Shown: positions 1-9,575, numbered from the stretch's first letter. The stretch is DNA of 39,643 bases from Chitinophagaceae bacterium (GCA_947371755.1 CANBQT010000029.1:1-39643); one strand, 5' to 3'. Notes: a model not told the origin generated them from the letters alone. Numbers and translations: made by a program.

Positions 1-424
1 CCTGATTGTTTGGCTTTTTTACTTCGATGAATGCCAATGGCATTCCATTTATCAGCAAGGTTATATCCGGTCTAAATTCATCCTCACCGTTTTTGTAAGT
101 GAGTTCTGTAACAACATTAAAAGTATTATTATTGAAATCTTTGTAGTCTATTAGTTTAACACCTGATGTTTCATTGAGCATGTTAGAGAAAGCCTCGCCC
201 AAATCTTCATTGTCTAATGCCAGGCAAATATTTTCGTAAGTTCTTTTTATATCGCCATCTTCAATGTCTGGATTAATTCGTTTGATGCTATCATTAAAAA
301 TATCGGTGAATATGTTTGTAGTAACATTCCATTTAGCCTTTGACAGCGAAACGTAACCATACCCTAACCTGCACAGGTGCAGGATTGCCGGAATTTTTAC
401 TCTTGTATTTTCGTTAAAGGCCAT
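1..424 (-). CDS. hsdR: Type I restriction enzyme R subunit (HsdR), N-terminal part, cut by window edge
   Basis: An open frame begins with ATG at 424 and runs without a stop to the window edge (about 141 codons). The first residues are MAFNENTRVKIPAILHL. Near residues 120-140 lies RPDITLLINGMPLAFIEVKK. This matches the nuclease core of the HSDR_N domain, with the acidic residue in RPD and the EVKK motif of the PD-(D/E)XK fold. In the family this subunit is the motor and nuclease that cuts DNA after translocation, working with HsdM and HsdS. Those partners and the helicase part of HsdR would lie to the left and cannot be seen, so completeness is unknown. The start is well placed because no other ATG precedes the conserved N-terminus. 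Identification is firm at the domain level. Confidence 0.85.
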   Translation of the reverse strand, partial: MAFNENTRVKIPAILHLCRLGYGYVSLSKAKWNVTTNIFTDIFNDSIKRINPDIEDGDIKRTYENICLALDNEDLGEAFSNMLNETSGVKLIDYKDFNNNTFNVVTELTYKNGEDEFRPDITLLINGMPLAFIEVKKPNNQ

Positions 425-1299
425 ACTGACAATTTATTCGAAGTTATTAGCTATTTGTAATATAACAGTAAAAGCTTATTGATCTGTGACTAAAAGGGTA
501 TTTTCAATAGAACAATGTGAACTTCAAGAAGATTACTAAACGATTTCGTGAATATGTAACTAAAAACGGCGCAAAAATTGTGAACCGGGTGCATGGAAGA
601 AATCTCTTTCGTGGATGAATTATGGGGTGTATAGGGAAGTCAAGCTTCGTAGCAGTCAAGGTTCGAAATTCGCAGATCAAATTCGAGTGATAAACCCGGT
701 ATAAGCGATCCGCACGACCTGCTCTTTCATTTGAATCATGCGTGTATTACTTTTCTAGCTATGTTTTTAAACCCTAGATGAGCACCTTAATCATCACTCA
801 TAATCGCCTTGCCAAATGGTGTTTATATTGCTTCAGCTATTTGAAATCGAGGGTCATTAGTACCAAAGAGTAAAATCCTTCTGTTAAAGAGGCCTCCAGG
901 GAAGTAAGACATAAAAACCTCTGATTCTGAGGAGAATTCCCAATCATATCAGGTTCCATTCAAATATCCAGAACCCAAAGAATTGTAAAGTCTAAAAACG
1001 ACTGGCAAGTTATTAAATTCCATAATGACAGTTTCAACAAATCAAATGGGCGCCTCTCAATTTGCTTTTGAATAAAACACCCTTTATTGGCCGGGTGAAT
1101 CTCGCATTTTTTGGTTTTAATGTAATGCGCTAAATTTATCTCAACAATTTGGTCTTTAAAAGCATTTAGTAATCATGCTTCGATACTCCATTAAGTAGTC
1201 AAAATGACCTATGTATGACCCTTTTCAAAAATGACAATCTAATATATTGATAATGAGCGTATAATGAATTATCGTCGAATCCGCTCGGGACCTCTTTTT
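425..1299. other. Intergenic stretch with decayed reading frames
   Basis: About 875 bp hold no intact gene on either strand. On the minus strand a frame from ATG at 1023 reads 24 codons to a TGA at 951-949, then 41 open codons to a TAA at 825-823, and then short open pieces broken by further stops. The pieces have protein-like composition (for example FPGGLFNRRILLFGTND) but I do not recognise them. Other short open pieces occur in neighbouring frames around 960-1110. This looks like an eroded gene or the remains of a mobile region next to the restriction locus. It could also be non-coding sequence with chance open frames. Confidence 0.4.
1275..1293 (+). other. Possible tRNA 3'-end remnant (att-like site)
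   Basis: TCGAATCCGCTCGGGACCT resembles the T-loop and 3' acceptor strand of a tRNA: TCGAAT loop, CCGCT stem half, CGGGACC acceptor half, discriminator T. No matching 5' half (GGTCCCG, D arm or anticodon arm) lies upstream, so this is not a complete tRNA. Such 19-50 nt tails are what integrating islands leave at the far edge. It lies between the restriction-gene region and the conserved type IX operon. The match is short, so chance is possible. Confidence 0.3.
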
Positions 1300-1336
1300 A
1301 AAATAAAAGCCCCAAATTTTTTTGGGCTTTTATTTT
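1300..1336 (-). terminator. Intrinsic terminator after the PorP/SprF gene
   Basis: A perfect 13-bp inverted repeat (AAAATAAAAGCCC at 1300-1312, GGGCTTTTATTTT at 1324-1336) surrounds an 11-nt loop. The A/T-rich outer arms supply a U tract on either strand. It lies 31 bp beyond the stop of the minus-strand gene at 1368. It may originally have served a plus-strand tRNA, given the tRNA-like tail just upstream. Confidence 0.75.
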
Positions 1337-1367
1337 ATTGTAACTCAAGTAATTAAGGTCTGAATGG

Positions 1368-2384
1368 TTATTTCCAGGGACAAGGAATTCCCTTTGGTCC
1401 TCTTTGCGGAGATCTTAAAATCAACGAAAATTCATAGGTCTTTAAGGTATTTAAAGCAGTATTTGAAGTAGATGTAGGAATATCATAAGTTAATCCTGCT
1501 TGAATATTTCGATAAGATAATCCCAAATAAGGAATAATTGCTTCATTAGTGCGGTACCAAAGACCTGTATTTAATATAGTTGGAGTTTCTGAGTTATCTA
1601 AAAAGGTTCCCAGATTAAGTCCGAGTGTAAATGAATGCAAATTGCTTTCTATTGCATAAATGGCATTTGTATTTAGCACCAAACGTTCATTGATATAAGT
1701 TTGATAACCAGCATGGATATTATATCGTGGTGGATCTAATTGAGTGGGATCATTTAAAGCACTACGATTTGTTTTCATAAAACGATATCCAGCTATGCCA
1801 ATATCAAAATTGTTATTTTCTGTGCTGTAGGTATATGAAATACCTGCAAACATGGCAAAATAGGGCTTCACGTTTGTTAAATAAGGTTCTAATGTAGGTA
1901 GTGATCGATTAAATCCACCCGAACTAATCTGTTGCGCAAAAGTTAGCTGCGAAAAATCTATCATAGTATTTGAATAGGTACCACCTAATCCCACTGATAA
2001 TCCATTTTCATCTTCAGCATCTAAACTCACGTGTGAACTCAACACCAGATTCAAAGAATTGGTTTTATAGGCACCAGCTAATCCTTTGTCCTGAAGAAAC
2101 ATAATTCCTCCACCTATATAATTTGATTCATTATTTTTCGACCTGAATAGTTTGCCATCAAATGAAAGTGAAGTAGTGGTTAATGGATCTAAACCCTGAC
2201 CGATCCACTGACTTCTATTATTCCCCACAATGCGCCAACTGGCATTGCCATTACCCGCCAATGCAGGATTCATACTCATCGGAGAGGAATAGAATTGAGA
2301 AAAAACAGGATCTTGTGCAAACAATGGTTCCTTATTATAAAAGGAAACTAATGTGAACAGAATAATATATTTCAATTTGTACAT
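1368..2384 (-). CDS. PorP/SprF family type IX secretion system membrane protein
   Basis: The 338-aa protein has an N-terminal hydrophobic signal segment (about residues 5-23, ending near FAQ), followed directly by DPVFSQFYSSPMSMNPALAG. That block is the hallmark of the PorP/SprF family of outer-membrane beta-barrel proteins. The rest is rich in alternating hydrophobic and aromatic strands (FAMFAGISYTY, FDIGIAGYRF, LSYRNIQAGLTYDI), as expected for a barrel of about 300-340 aa. Family members anchor or help export one large type IX substrate encoded beside them. Here the giant repeat protein lies 12 bp upstream on the same strand, so the two are probably one operon, with this gene second and a terminator following. 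Family assignment is firm; the specific partnership is inferred from position. Confidence 0.88.
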   Translation of the reverse strand: MYKLKYIILFTLVSFYNKEPLFAQDPVFSQFYSSPMSMNPALAGNGNASWRIVGNNRSQWIGQGLDPLTTTSLSFDGKLFRSKNNESNYIGGGIMFLQDKGLAGAYKTNSLNLVLSSHVSLDAEDENGLSVGLGGTYSNTMIDFSQLTFAQQISSGGFNRSLPTLEPYLTNVKPYFAMFAGISYTYSTENNNFDIGIAGYRFMKTNRSALNDPTQLDPPRYNIHAGYQTYINERLVLNTNAIYAIESNLHSFTLGLNLGTFLDNSETPTILNTGLWYRTNEAIIPYLGLSYRNIQAGLTYDIPTSTSNTALNTLKTYEFSLILRSPQRGPKGIPCPWK

Positions 2385-2396
2385 AGACTGATTTGA

Positions 2397-5300
2397 TTAA
2401 CGTAATAATAAAGTTTCACCTCTTTTCTCTACAAGCGTTCCATCATTGCCAATGCCTGCAGCAACCCATATATAAATTGCCATTGGTTGTGGTGTTCCTC
2501 CAACTGTTCCATCCCATCCTTCATCATAATTTCTGGTTTCAAACATGAGTTTACCGAATCGATTATACACTTTATAATATTGGAATGTTTTAATGCCAGT
2601 TAAATAAGGAAATAATTTATCATTGATGCCATCTCCATTTGGTGTAAATGATTTAGGAACCAGAATGTTTACCAAACTATTGTCGAATACTCTTACTAAC
2701 ACCGTGTCTGAAGTAACACATCCAGATGGTGCAATGAGTTGGAAGAGATATTCCTGTGTTTTCTGATAATTGAAATTCACAGAAGAACTATCAGGATGAT
2801 CAATGCCCCAGGCAGGACTCCAATTATAGGTATATGTTGGCAGGTTCCTTCCAATAATTGGTGTGTTCTGACCTAAGTATGCACTTACTGAAGGCATTCG
2901 AATACCTGGTGTTGGGAACTCAATATTGATCACAGAATCGAGTGATGTGGTGTATGCTGGACAATAGAATTGAAAAGCTGTTAAAACAATTTTTCGATGC
3001 CCTGCTGAAGGGTAAGTGGTAGCAGCATCAAATCTTGTTCTGGTAGTACTATCACCTAAATCCCAAAGCCAACTTGTAGGACCTGTATATGTTGTATCAG
3101 TTAAATTTTTAAAGTTGATAATATTGTTGATACAATAATTATCAAAACTGAATTTAATAACTGGTTGTGAAATATAGGTCAGTGTTTCAGCAACTGCAGC
3201 AGTATCGGTACATCCATATTTATTGGTGAAGATTGCATTGTATCTGCCGGGTGTTAAAGTGGAGATGGAATCGGTTGTTAAATTAGGCATTGGAACACCA
3301 TTCAAAGTCCATTGAAAACTTAAGGTATCTAAAGTATGTCCAATGAATAAAGTATCTGGGGTATTATTACAGATATATTGTCCATGCAGATTAACAATAT
3401 GCCCCAGTGGCAATGGATTTAAAATCTGATTGATGGAACTATTGCTTACACTATCCACACAGGCAAAATCATTTACCCTGGTAATGACCAAAGATTTTGA
3501 GGTTGACAAAAGTGGTGAAGGAACTATCCAGGTGTAAGGATTACTGGTGATACCAGTTTGTGTTTTTGCAACTCCATTGTCTAAGTAATTAAAACTCCAA
3601 GGACCTGTACCTGCAAATGAAACTGAAAGCGTATCATTTATATAGGCACAAACAGTAGGGGGTGCTATAATGGTAGCTTTTGGAATTGGTCGAACGTTGA
3701 TTGTCGCTAAAAATATATTTCCAGTACATCCGGTATTAGAAGGTGTTACTGCATATACTGCTGTTGCAAGTGTACTTGAGATATTAGCAATGGTATCACT
3801 TACTGTTGTCTGAGGAATTGATTGAGCCCTTGTTCCTGCGAGTGTTCCGGCAGGTGTAACCGATTGAACAGCCCAGGCATACTTTGTATTTACTGGTACC
3901 CCTGTTGGAGTTGCATTGAATGGCACACTGCTACAAACAGTTGCTGTAGTATTAGGTATCTGAGGAAGTTGAACTCCAACTGTTTCAAGCAATGTAAATG
4001 GACCACCTGTACATCCATTTGCAACAGGTGTTACTGTATACAAAAGTTGAGCAGGGGTTCCTCCGGTGTTTACAGGTGTTTGAGAAATAGCATTTACAGG
4101 AACATTATTACCCGATCCTCCAACAATTCTACCAAAAGGAATGCTGGTTGGTAAAGACCAGGTATATAAAGTATTTAATGGAACTGGGCTAGGGGATACC
4201 GAGAATGTGGTACCGCTACAAATAGTGTCAAATAAATTAGTAACAACAGGAACAGGTTTAACTGGTACCGTTAATGTAAAAGTGGCACCTGTACAACCTG
4301 CACTGCTGGGTGTTACAGAATATGTGGCTGTATTTATTTGATTATTGCTGCTGGTTAATGTTTGACTAACTACATTCTGATTAAAAGCCTGTGCACTTCC
4401 TCCACTTAAACTATTGGCAGGTGCTACCAATGGATTGCTCCATGTATAGGTAGTGCCAACTGGAACAGCAACTGCTGAATAACTAAATGCTGTATTACTA
4501 CACACTGCTGCGATACTTTGATTGGCTACAATTGGAGCTGGTCGTACTGTAACAGCTAAAGTAAAATCAGAGCCCAGACAACCATAAGCATAAGGTGTTA
4601 CCGTATATGTAGCTATTGCATTATTGATGGTAGTGTTACCTAAGAGTTGACTGATACTATCCTGTAATATAGGTTGAGCACTTCCTCCTGAAATTGATCC
4701 ATTATTACTAGTTGGTAAAGTCCAGGTGTATTGTGTGCCAGGGATCACATTTATAGGTGTTACACTAAAGAACACATTACTACATGTAACGGCAGTTTGA
4801 TTTGGAACAACTGGTTTAGGATTTACAATTACAGAAACAATTTGTGAATTAGAACATCCATTTACAGTTATCGTAAAATTATAGGAAACAGTAATTGGCA
4901 AAGTACTGGTGTTGACTAATATCTCATTTGGGAAAAGAAGTCCAGTCCCCGAATTAGCTGCATTGCTAATGCCAGCAATAACTGGTCGATTCCATGAAAA
5001 TGTGGCACCAAGTGATAGGGAAGTTGGTGTATAACTAAACAAATCTCCTGTACAAATAGGGGTAGCCACTAACCTACTAGATAAAACAGGAGCCGGGTTA
5101 ACGTTTACATTAATTGTTTGTGTTGATACGCAACCAGAAGGTGTAGTTAAAGCAAACAAATATGGTACCGTTACCACAGCCGTACTAGTATTTACAAGAG
5201 TTTCATTTGGATTTCCAATGCCACTTGCAGCAGCATTTGCAAGCCCTATAATACTAGGCCTTGTCCATCCGATGATTGTTCCGAATGTATTACTTGTTGG

Positions 5301-7658
5301 ATTATAAATAAATGCAGAATTGCTGCAAATAGCAGCAGGTGTTAAATTGCTGGTTAAAACAGTTGGAGCAGTAACTGAAACAGTTAAACTAAAAGTAGAA
5401 CCTGTACATCCGTTTGCTGATGGTGTAACAATATAAGTAGCTGTTGCTGGTCCTGTGGTTAAACTGCTTAAAACACCACTGATACTTGTTTGTGCTGTGC
5501 CTTGCGCAATTCCACCTGAAAGTGATATTAAAGGATTTAAAGTAGGTACAGTCCATGTATAAAGAGATCCGGAAGGTACATTTGTTGGGGTAAAATTAAA
5601 ACCCGAACCACTGCAGATACTTGTAATTTGATTGCTAATGATTGGGATTGGATTTACCAATACAGTTACTACTTGTGAATTGCTACAACCATTTGCTATC
5701 AGGGTATAATTATAGGGTACAGTAACGGGATTTATACTAGTGTTAATTAAGATCTCACCAGGGTTCCCAATTCCAATCATAGAAGCATTACTAATATTCG
5801 GTACAATTGGTCTTGACCATGTGAATGCAGAACCTGGCGTGGTTGATAAAGGAACGAAATTAAAAGTGGCCCCACTGCAAATCGGGTTGGGAGATGCACT
5901 ACTTAACACAGGTATTGGATTCACAAAGACAGAGACAGTTTGTTGATTGACACATGTGCCCGTTGTAAGGGTGTATACATAATTAACCTGTATAGGAATA
6001 TTACTGGTATTGATTAAAATTTCATTGGGATTGCCAATTCCGGTGGCTGGCGTATTAGATATGCCAGCAATTGCAGATCTTGACCAACTATAAATGGTAC
6101 CGCCCGTTGTACTGTTAGGTGTATAGCTAAACAGAGTATTGCTACAAATGGCTGGAGGTGTTAATGATCCACTTAAAACTGCAGGACTATTTACTACCAC
6201 GTTCACCTGAAAAACATTACCTGTGCAACCGGCTAAAACAGGAATAACATCATAGGTTGCCGTTCCTGTAGCAGCAGTATTATTCACTAAAATTCCCGAA
6301 ATATTATTTTGAGCTGTGCCTTGTGCTGTGCCGCCAGATAATGACCCAGCTGGACTATAGGTTGGCGCACTCCAGATATATTGTGTTCCTGCTGGAGCTG
6401 AAGGATTTGTAAAACTGAAAGTACTATTATTACACCATGAAGTATTGATAGATGGTAATGCAAGACCCGAACCCACAGTATTTACTGTAACTGTTGCATT
6501 GAAATTTGCACCTGTACAACCAGCTATAATGGGTGTGATAGTGTATGTGCCTGTTGCAGGTACACCAGAACTATTACTTAATGTTTGATTAACGTTATTT
6601 GCTAGAGTGCCGCTTGTTGCACCAGAAATTCCCGCAGGAAAAGTTGGAAGGGCCCATGTATATTGTGTTCCTACAGGTGCATTGGCTGGACTTATGATAA
6701 AAGAACCATTATTGCAGACCGTTATAGATTGATTTGCAATTGTTGGAGTTGGATGAACTGCTACAACTACTTGCTGAGGACTAGAACAGCCTGATGAAGT
6801 TGAATTAAATACATAGGTAACATTGATAGTAGCATTTGTAGTGTTTATTAAATTTTCATTAATGGCACCTGTTCCACTAACAATTGGATTACTTATTCCT
6901 ACCTGAGGGCTTCTCGACCAAGCAAATATTGCCCCTGCGGTGTTGGAGCTTGGGCTATAAGTAAATAAATTCTGACTACAGATTGCCGGAGGATTTAAAG
7001 TACTGGAAAGACTAGGTGTTGGATTTACAACATCATTAATAGTTGCCTTGCTTACACATCCACTCCCTGTTGTTAATGTAAATACATATGGAACTGTAAT
7101 CGGACCTGTAGTGTTATTGATTAAAGTTTCGTTTACTAAAAAACTCCCAACATTTGTTGGATTACTAATTCCGGCTTGCGCAACTCTTGTCCAAATAATA
7201 TTTGTTCCGGGTATATTAGAAGTTGCTAAATAATTCTGAGAAATAGCTGAACAAATGGGTGTAACAAAAGCCCCTGCATTTGCTAAACTAGCTTCAGGAT
7301 TAACAGTAACAATTAAAGTGAAAGTGGTAGCTCTGGAAGTTGTTACATTATAAGTTACAGTTCCTGCTGTTGTTTGGGTATTAACCAATGTTTCGGTAAT
7401 TGCGGTAAGGCCTGGAACAGCACTATTTGTAAGGCCAGTAATTACTCCACTAGTAACGGATGATGTCCAAGTATAAGTCTCACCAGGAATATGCCCTGCC
7501 TCACTGTTAAAATTAAATGTAACATTCGAGCATGTGGTAAGGGAACTCTGCGCATTCAATCCAGAAAGAGCAACAAAAAATATCAGCAATAAACTTAAAA
7601 CACTCCTACATTTCAACATACTGTTCAATTTTCCCAATTTGTGATATATCAATTCCAT
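2397..7658 (-). CDS. Giant secreted PKD-like repeat protein with type IX C-terminal sorting domain (CHU_C)
   Basis: The 1753-aa product is a probable cell-surface adhesin or gliding-type protein. A signal peptide is visible (MLKCRSVLSLLLIFFVALSG, cleavage near LNAQ), so ATG at 7619 is at least as good a start as ATG at 7658. Residues about 36-1330 are fourteen tandem PKD-like/Ig-like repeats of 85-100 aa, each opening with a cysteine in CS/CN and usually closing with a GC motif. Two more cysteine-bearing modules and one classical PKD domain (SWLWDLGDSTT, near residue 1540) follow. The last 90 residues (FTPNGDGINDKLF, YNRFGKLMFE, YDEGWDG) are the gliding-motility CHU_C domain, a type B sorting signal for type IX export. 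Codon use matches the neighbours. The ligand is unknown. Several short plus-strand frames opposite this gene are shadows. Confidence 0.9.
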   Translation of the reverse strand: MELIYHKLGKLNSMLKCRSVLSLLLIFFVALSGLNAQSSLTTCSNVTFNFNSEAGHIPGETYTWTSSVTSGVITGLTNSAVPGLTAITETLVNTQTTAGTVTYNVTTSRATTFTLIVTVNPEASLANAGAFVTPICSAISQNYLATSNIPGTNIIWTRVAQAGISNPTNVGSFLVNETLINNTTGPITVPYVFTLTTGSGCVSKATINDVVNPTPSLSSTLNPPAICSQNLFTYSPSSNTAGAIFAWSRSPQVGISNPIVSGTGAINENLINTTNATINVTYVFNSTSSGCSSPQQVVVAVHPTPTIANQSITVCNNGSFIISPANAPVGTQYTWALPTFPAGISGATSGTLANNVNQTLSNSSGVPATGTYTITPIIAGCTGANFNATVTVNTVGSGLALPSINTSWCNNSTFSFTNPSAPAGTQYIWSAPTYSPAGSLSGGTAQGTAQNNISGILVNNTAATGTATYDVIPVLAGCTGNVFQVNVVVNSPAVLSGSLTPPAICSNTLFSYTPNSTTGGTIYSWSRSAIAGISNTPATGIGNPNEILINTSNIPIQVNYVYTLTTGTCVNQQTVSVFVNPIPVLSSASPNPICSGATFNFVPLSTTPGSAFTWSRPIVPNISNASMIGIGNPGEILINTSINPVTVPYNYTLIANGCSNSQVVTVLVNPIPIISNQITSICSGSGFNFTPTNVPSGSLYTWTVPTLNPLISLSGGIAQGTAQTSISGVLSSLTTGPATATYIVTPSANGCTGSTFSLTVSVTAPTVLTSNLTPAAICSNSAFIYNPTSNTFGTIIGWTRPSIIGLANAAASGIGNPNETLVNTSTAVVTVPYLFALTTPSGCVSTQTINVNVNPAPVLSSRLVATPICTGDLFSYTPTSLSLGATFSWNRPVIAGISNAANSGTGLLFPNEILVNTSTLPITVSYNFTITVNGCSNSQIVSVIVNPKPVVPNQTAVTCSNVFFSVTPINVIPGTQYTWTLPTSNNGSISGGSAQPILQDSISQLLGNTTINNAIATYTVTPYAYGCLGSDFTLAVTVRPAPIVANQSIAAVCSNTAFSYSAVAVPVGTTYTWSNPLVAPANSLSGGSAQAFNQNVVSQTLTSSNNQINTATYSVTPSSAGCTGATFTLTVPVKPVPVVTNLFDTICSGTTFSVSPSPVPLNTLYTWSLPTSIPFGRIVGGSGNNVPVNAISQTPVNTGGTPAQLLYTVTPVANGCTGGPFTLLETVGVQLPQIPNTTATVCSSVPFNATPTGVPVNTKYAWAVQSVTPAGTLAGTRAQSIPQTTVSDTIANISSTLATAVYAVTPSNTGCTGNIFLATINVRPIPKATIIAPPTVCAYINDTLSVSFAGTGPWSFNYLDNGVAKTQTGITSNPYTWIVPSPLLSTSKSLVITRVNDFACVDSVSNSSINQILNPLPLGHIVNLHGQYICNNTPDTLFIGHTLDTLSFQWTLNGVPMPNLTTDSISTLTPGRYNAIFTNKYGCTDTAAVAETLTYISQPVIKFSFDNYCINNIINFKNLTDTTYTGPTSWLWDLGDSTTRTRFDAATTYPSAGHRKIVLTAFQFYCPAYTTSLDSVINIEFPTPGIRMPSVSAYLGQNTPIIGRNLPTYTYNWSPAWGIDHPDSSSVNFNYQKTQEYLFQLIAPSGCVTSDTVLVRVFDNSLVNILVPKSFTPNGDGINDKLFPYLTGIKTFQYYKVYNRFGKLMFETRNYDEGWDGTVGGTPQPMAIYIWVAAGIGNDGTLVEKRGETLLLR

Positions 7659-7710
7659 GGTTTTTATAATAATTATTCTGCTACTTTACTTGGGGACAAT
7701 ACAAAAAATA

Positions 7711-7731
7711 ACAATTGGGATGCCCAATTGT
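7711..7731. repeat. Perfect 9-3-9 inverted repeat in a divergent intergenic region
   Basis: ACAATTGGG, then ATG, then CCCAATTGT. Both arms are exact. It lies 53 bp upstream of the giant repeat protein (minus strand) and 167 bp upstream of the membrane protein (plus strand). It has the form of a dimeric regulator site or a hairpin in the minus-strand leader. No T tract follows on either strand, so it is not a typical terminator. Confidence 0.5.
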
Positions 7732-7858
7732 AGCGTTTACTGAGTTTCATGTGGGGGATTTGAAATAAAGATACTTGCTTTGGACTTTACGTTGCCCCTT
7801 AAAGTTTAATATTTAAAATATGTTAATGGGATAGTGGATAAGTGCAAATATTGGGCCA

Positions 7859-7866
7859 TATTTTTG
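7859..7866 (+). promoter_or_regulatory. Candidate -7 promoter box for the 131-aa membrane protein
   Basis: TATTTTTG fits the Bacteroidota -7 consensus TAnnTTTG and lies 31 nt before the ATG at 7898. No convincing TTTG -33 element is seen at 18-21 nt upstream, so support is partial. Confidence 0.4.
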
Positions 7867-7897
7867 TACTCTTGCATGAATTTTATTAAAATATACC

Positions 7898-8293
7898 ATG
7901 AAATACTCTCAATACATTGGAATGGTTGCTTCAATAGCTTTAGTAATTGTTTGTACCCTTCCCTGGATTTATATTCCATCATTACAATTGTATCTATCAG
8001 GACTTAATGGAAGATCTAGCGCAGAACTTAGCTTTGGCAACCAGATACAAAGCCACGGATTTTTGGCTACAGCCATGATCATTTGCTTTTTTGTTTCCAG
8101 GATCTGGTCAAAAAGATTGAACGTTTTTTTAGGTGCCATCAACCTGGCATGGGCTTTCAAAAACTTCTTGATATTTTCGATGTGCAGAGGGGGAGAGTGT
8201 CCTGAAAAACAGATTGGACTTTACCTTTTAGTTGTATTTGCAGTCATCATGTTTATCATGAGTTTATTGCCAAAATTGGACGTAAAAAAATGA
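7898..8293 (+). CDS. Small four-helix membrane protein, function unknown
   Basis: The 131-aa product has four hydrophobic segments at about residues 7-30, 53-68, 76-93 and 105-124, with a short basic C-terminus (LDVKK). A CRGGECP motif sits in the loop between helices 3 and 4; its two cysteines could form a disulfide or bind a ligand. I do not recognise a named family. It is transcribed alone, away from the type IX operon, and ends at a shared terminator facing ornithine aminotransferase. ATG 7898 is the only reasonable start because the first helix follows directly. Function cannot be assigned from sequence. Confidence 0.7.
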   Translation: MKYSQYIGMVASIALVIVCTLPWIYIPSLQLYLSGLNGRSSAELSFGNQIQSHGFLATAMIICFFVSRIWSKRLNVFLGAINLAWAFKNFLIFSMCRGGECPEKQIGLYLLVVFAVIMFIMSLLPKLDVKK

Positions 8294-8307
8294 AGACCGT
8301 TGCGATA

Positions 8308-8343
8308 AAAAAAGCCCTCCAATTAATAGGGAGGGCTTTTTTT
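8308..8343. terminator. Bidirectional terminator between convergent genes
   Basis: AGCCCTCC and GGAGGGCT form an 8-bp GC-rich stem around a short A/T loop, with an A run on one side and a T run on the other. It serves the membrane protein gene (plus) and the aminotransferase gene (minus), whose stop codon lies at its edge. Confidence 0.85.
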
Positions 8344-9575
8344 TATGCCAGAATTTGAAGTGATCGGTGTATGATATCAACAGATTCCAGGATCTGATCC
8401 TTTGTGATCAATAATGGTGGTGCAAAACGTATTTTATCACCATGGGTTGGTTTAGCTAATAAGCCGTTTTCTTTTAATTCTAAACAAAGGTCCCAGGATG
8501 CTTCAGGATTGGCGTGTTTAATTACAATGGCATTGAGTAAACCTCTGCCACGAATAGTGGTGATATAAGGTGATTGTAATTTTGCTAATTCTGATCTGAG
8601 TAATTCTCCCATTACAGTAGCATTCTCAGCCATTCTTTCATCTTTTAGAACAGTTAATGCTGTAATAGCCACTGCACATGCCAGTGGATTGCCTCCATAA
8701 GTAGATCCATGTTCACCCGGATGAATATTCATCATGATATGGTCATCAGCTAAAACTGCAGATACGGGCAATACCCCGCCACTCAGGGCCTTTCCGAGAA
8801 TTAGTATATCCGGACGAACACCTTCATGATCGCAAGCCAGCATTTTTCCTGTTCTGGCCAAACCCGTTTGAATTTCATCCGCAATGAATAACACATTGTA
8901 CTTGGTACATAAAGCTCTCACTGCGGTAAGGTATCCATCATCAGGTAATACAACACCAGCTTCACCTTGAATGGGTTCTACCATGAAAGCTGCTACATTA
9001 GGGTCTTTTAAAGCTACTTCCAGAGATTCAATATCATTATAGGGAACCAAACCAAAGCCAGGCATGAACGGACCAAACCCTTTATAACTACTTGGGTCAG
9101 TAGAAGAAGAAATGGCGGCCATGGTTCTTCCCCAAAAATTTCCTTCTGCAAATATGATTTTAGCTTGATTTTCTGCTACCCCTTTTTTTGTGTAAGCCCA
9201 CCGACGAGCTAATTTGATGGCAGTTTCACCTCCCTCAACACCAGTGTTCATCGGCAACACTTTATCATAACCAAAATAGGAGGTTATGAATTTTGAATAT
9301 TCACCTAGTAAATTATTATGAAATGCTCGAGAGGTAAGGGTTAATTTTTGTGCCTGATCTACTAATGACTTGATAATGGCAGGGTGGCAATGTCCTTGAT
9401 TTACAGCTGAGTATCCACTTAAAAAATCAAAATACCTTTTGCCGTCAACATCATATAAAAAAACCCCTTCGCCTCTTTCTAAAACAACTGGAAGTGGATG
9501 GTAATTATGTGCACCATATTTGAGTTCCGTTTCCAAAAAAGCCGCTGTTCGCGCTGATAGATCATGCGTCATCAT
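8343..9575 (-). CDS. rocD: Ornithine--oxo-acid transaminase
   Basis: The 410-aa class III PLP aminotransferase transfers the delta-amino group of ornithine to 2-oxoglutarate, giving glutamate semialdehyde (arginine/ornithine to proline or glutamate). Visible family marks are the N-terminal [19 protein letters not shown], the substrate-site [17 protein letters not shown], the PLP-binding [15 protein letters not shown], and the Schiff-base lysine in ILGKALSGG near residue 262. Length is normal for the family. Two methionines open the frame (MMTHDLS); the second could also be the start. The gene is monocistronic, with a terminator immediately after it. Specific identity is well supported by the N-terminal motif, which differs from acetylornithine aminotransferase. 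Confidence 0.93.
   Translation of the reverse strand: MMTHDLSARTAAFLETELKYGAHNYHPLPVVLERGEGVFLYDVDGKRYFDFLSGYSAVNQGHCHPAIIKSLVDQAQKLTLTSRAFHNNLLGEYSKFITSYFGYDKVLPMNTGVEGGETAIKLARRWAYTKKGVAENQAKIIFAEGNFWGRTMAAISSSTDPSSYKGFGPFMPGFGLVPYNDIESLEVALKDPNVAAFMVEPIQGEAGVVLPDDGYLTAVRALCTKYNVLFIADEIQTGLARTGKMLACDHEGVRPDILILGKALSGGVLPVSAVLADDHIMMNIHPGEHGSTYGGNPLACAVAITALTVLKDERMAENATVMGELLRSELAKLQSPYITTIRGRGLLNAIVIKHANPEASWDLCLELKENGLLAKPTHGDKIRFAPPLLITKDQILESVDIIHRSLQILA

Noticed and set aside
1..424. Claim of a complete type I restriction-modification system
   Set aside because: Only the N-terminal part of hsdR is in the window; hsdM and hsdS are not visible.
3822..7233. Plus-strand frames opposite the giant repeat protein
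   Set aside because: They are shadows of the repetitive minus-strand coding sequence, with low-complexity or unnatural products and no start signals.
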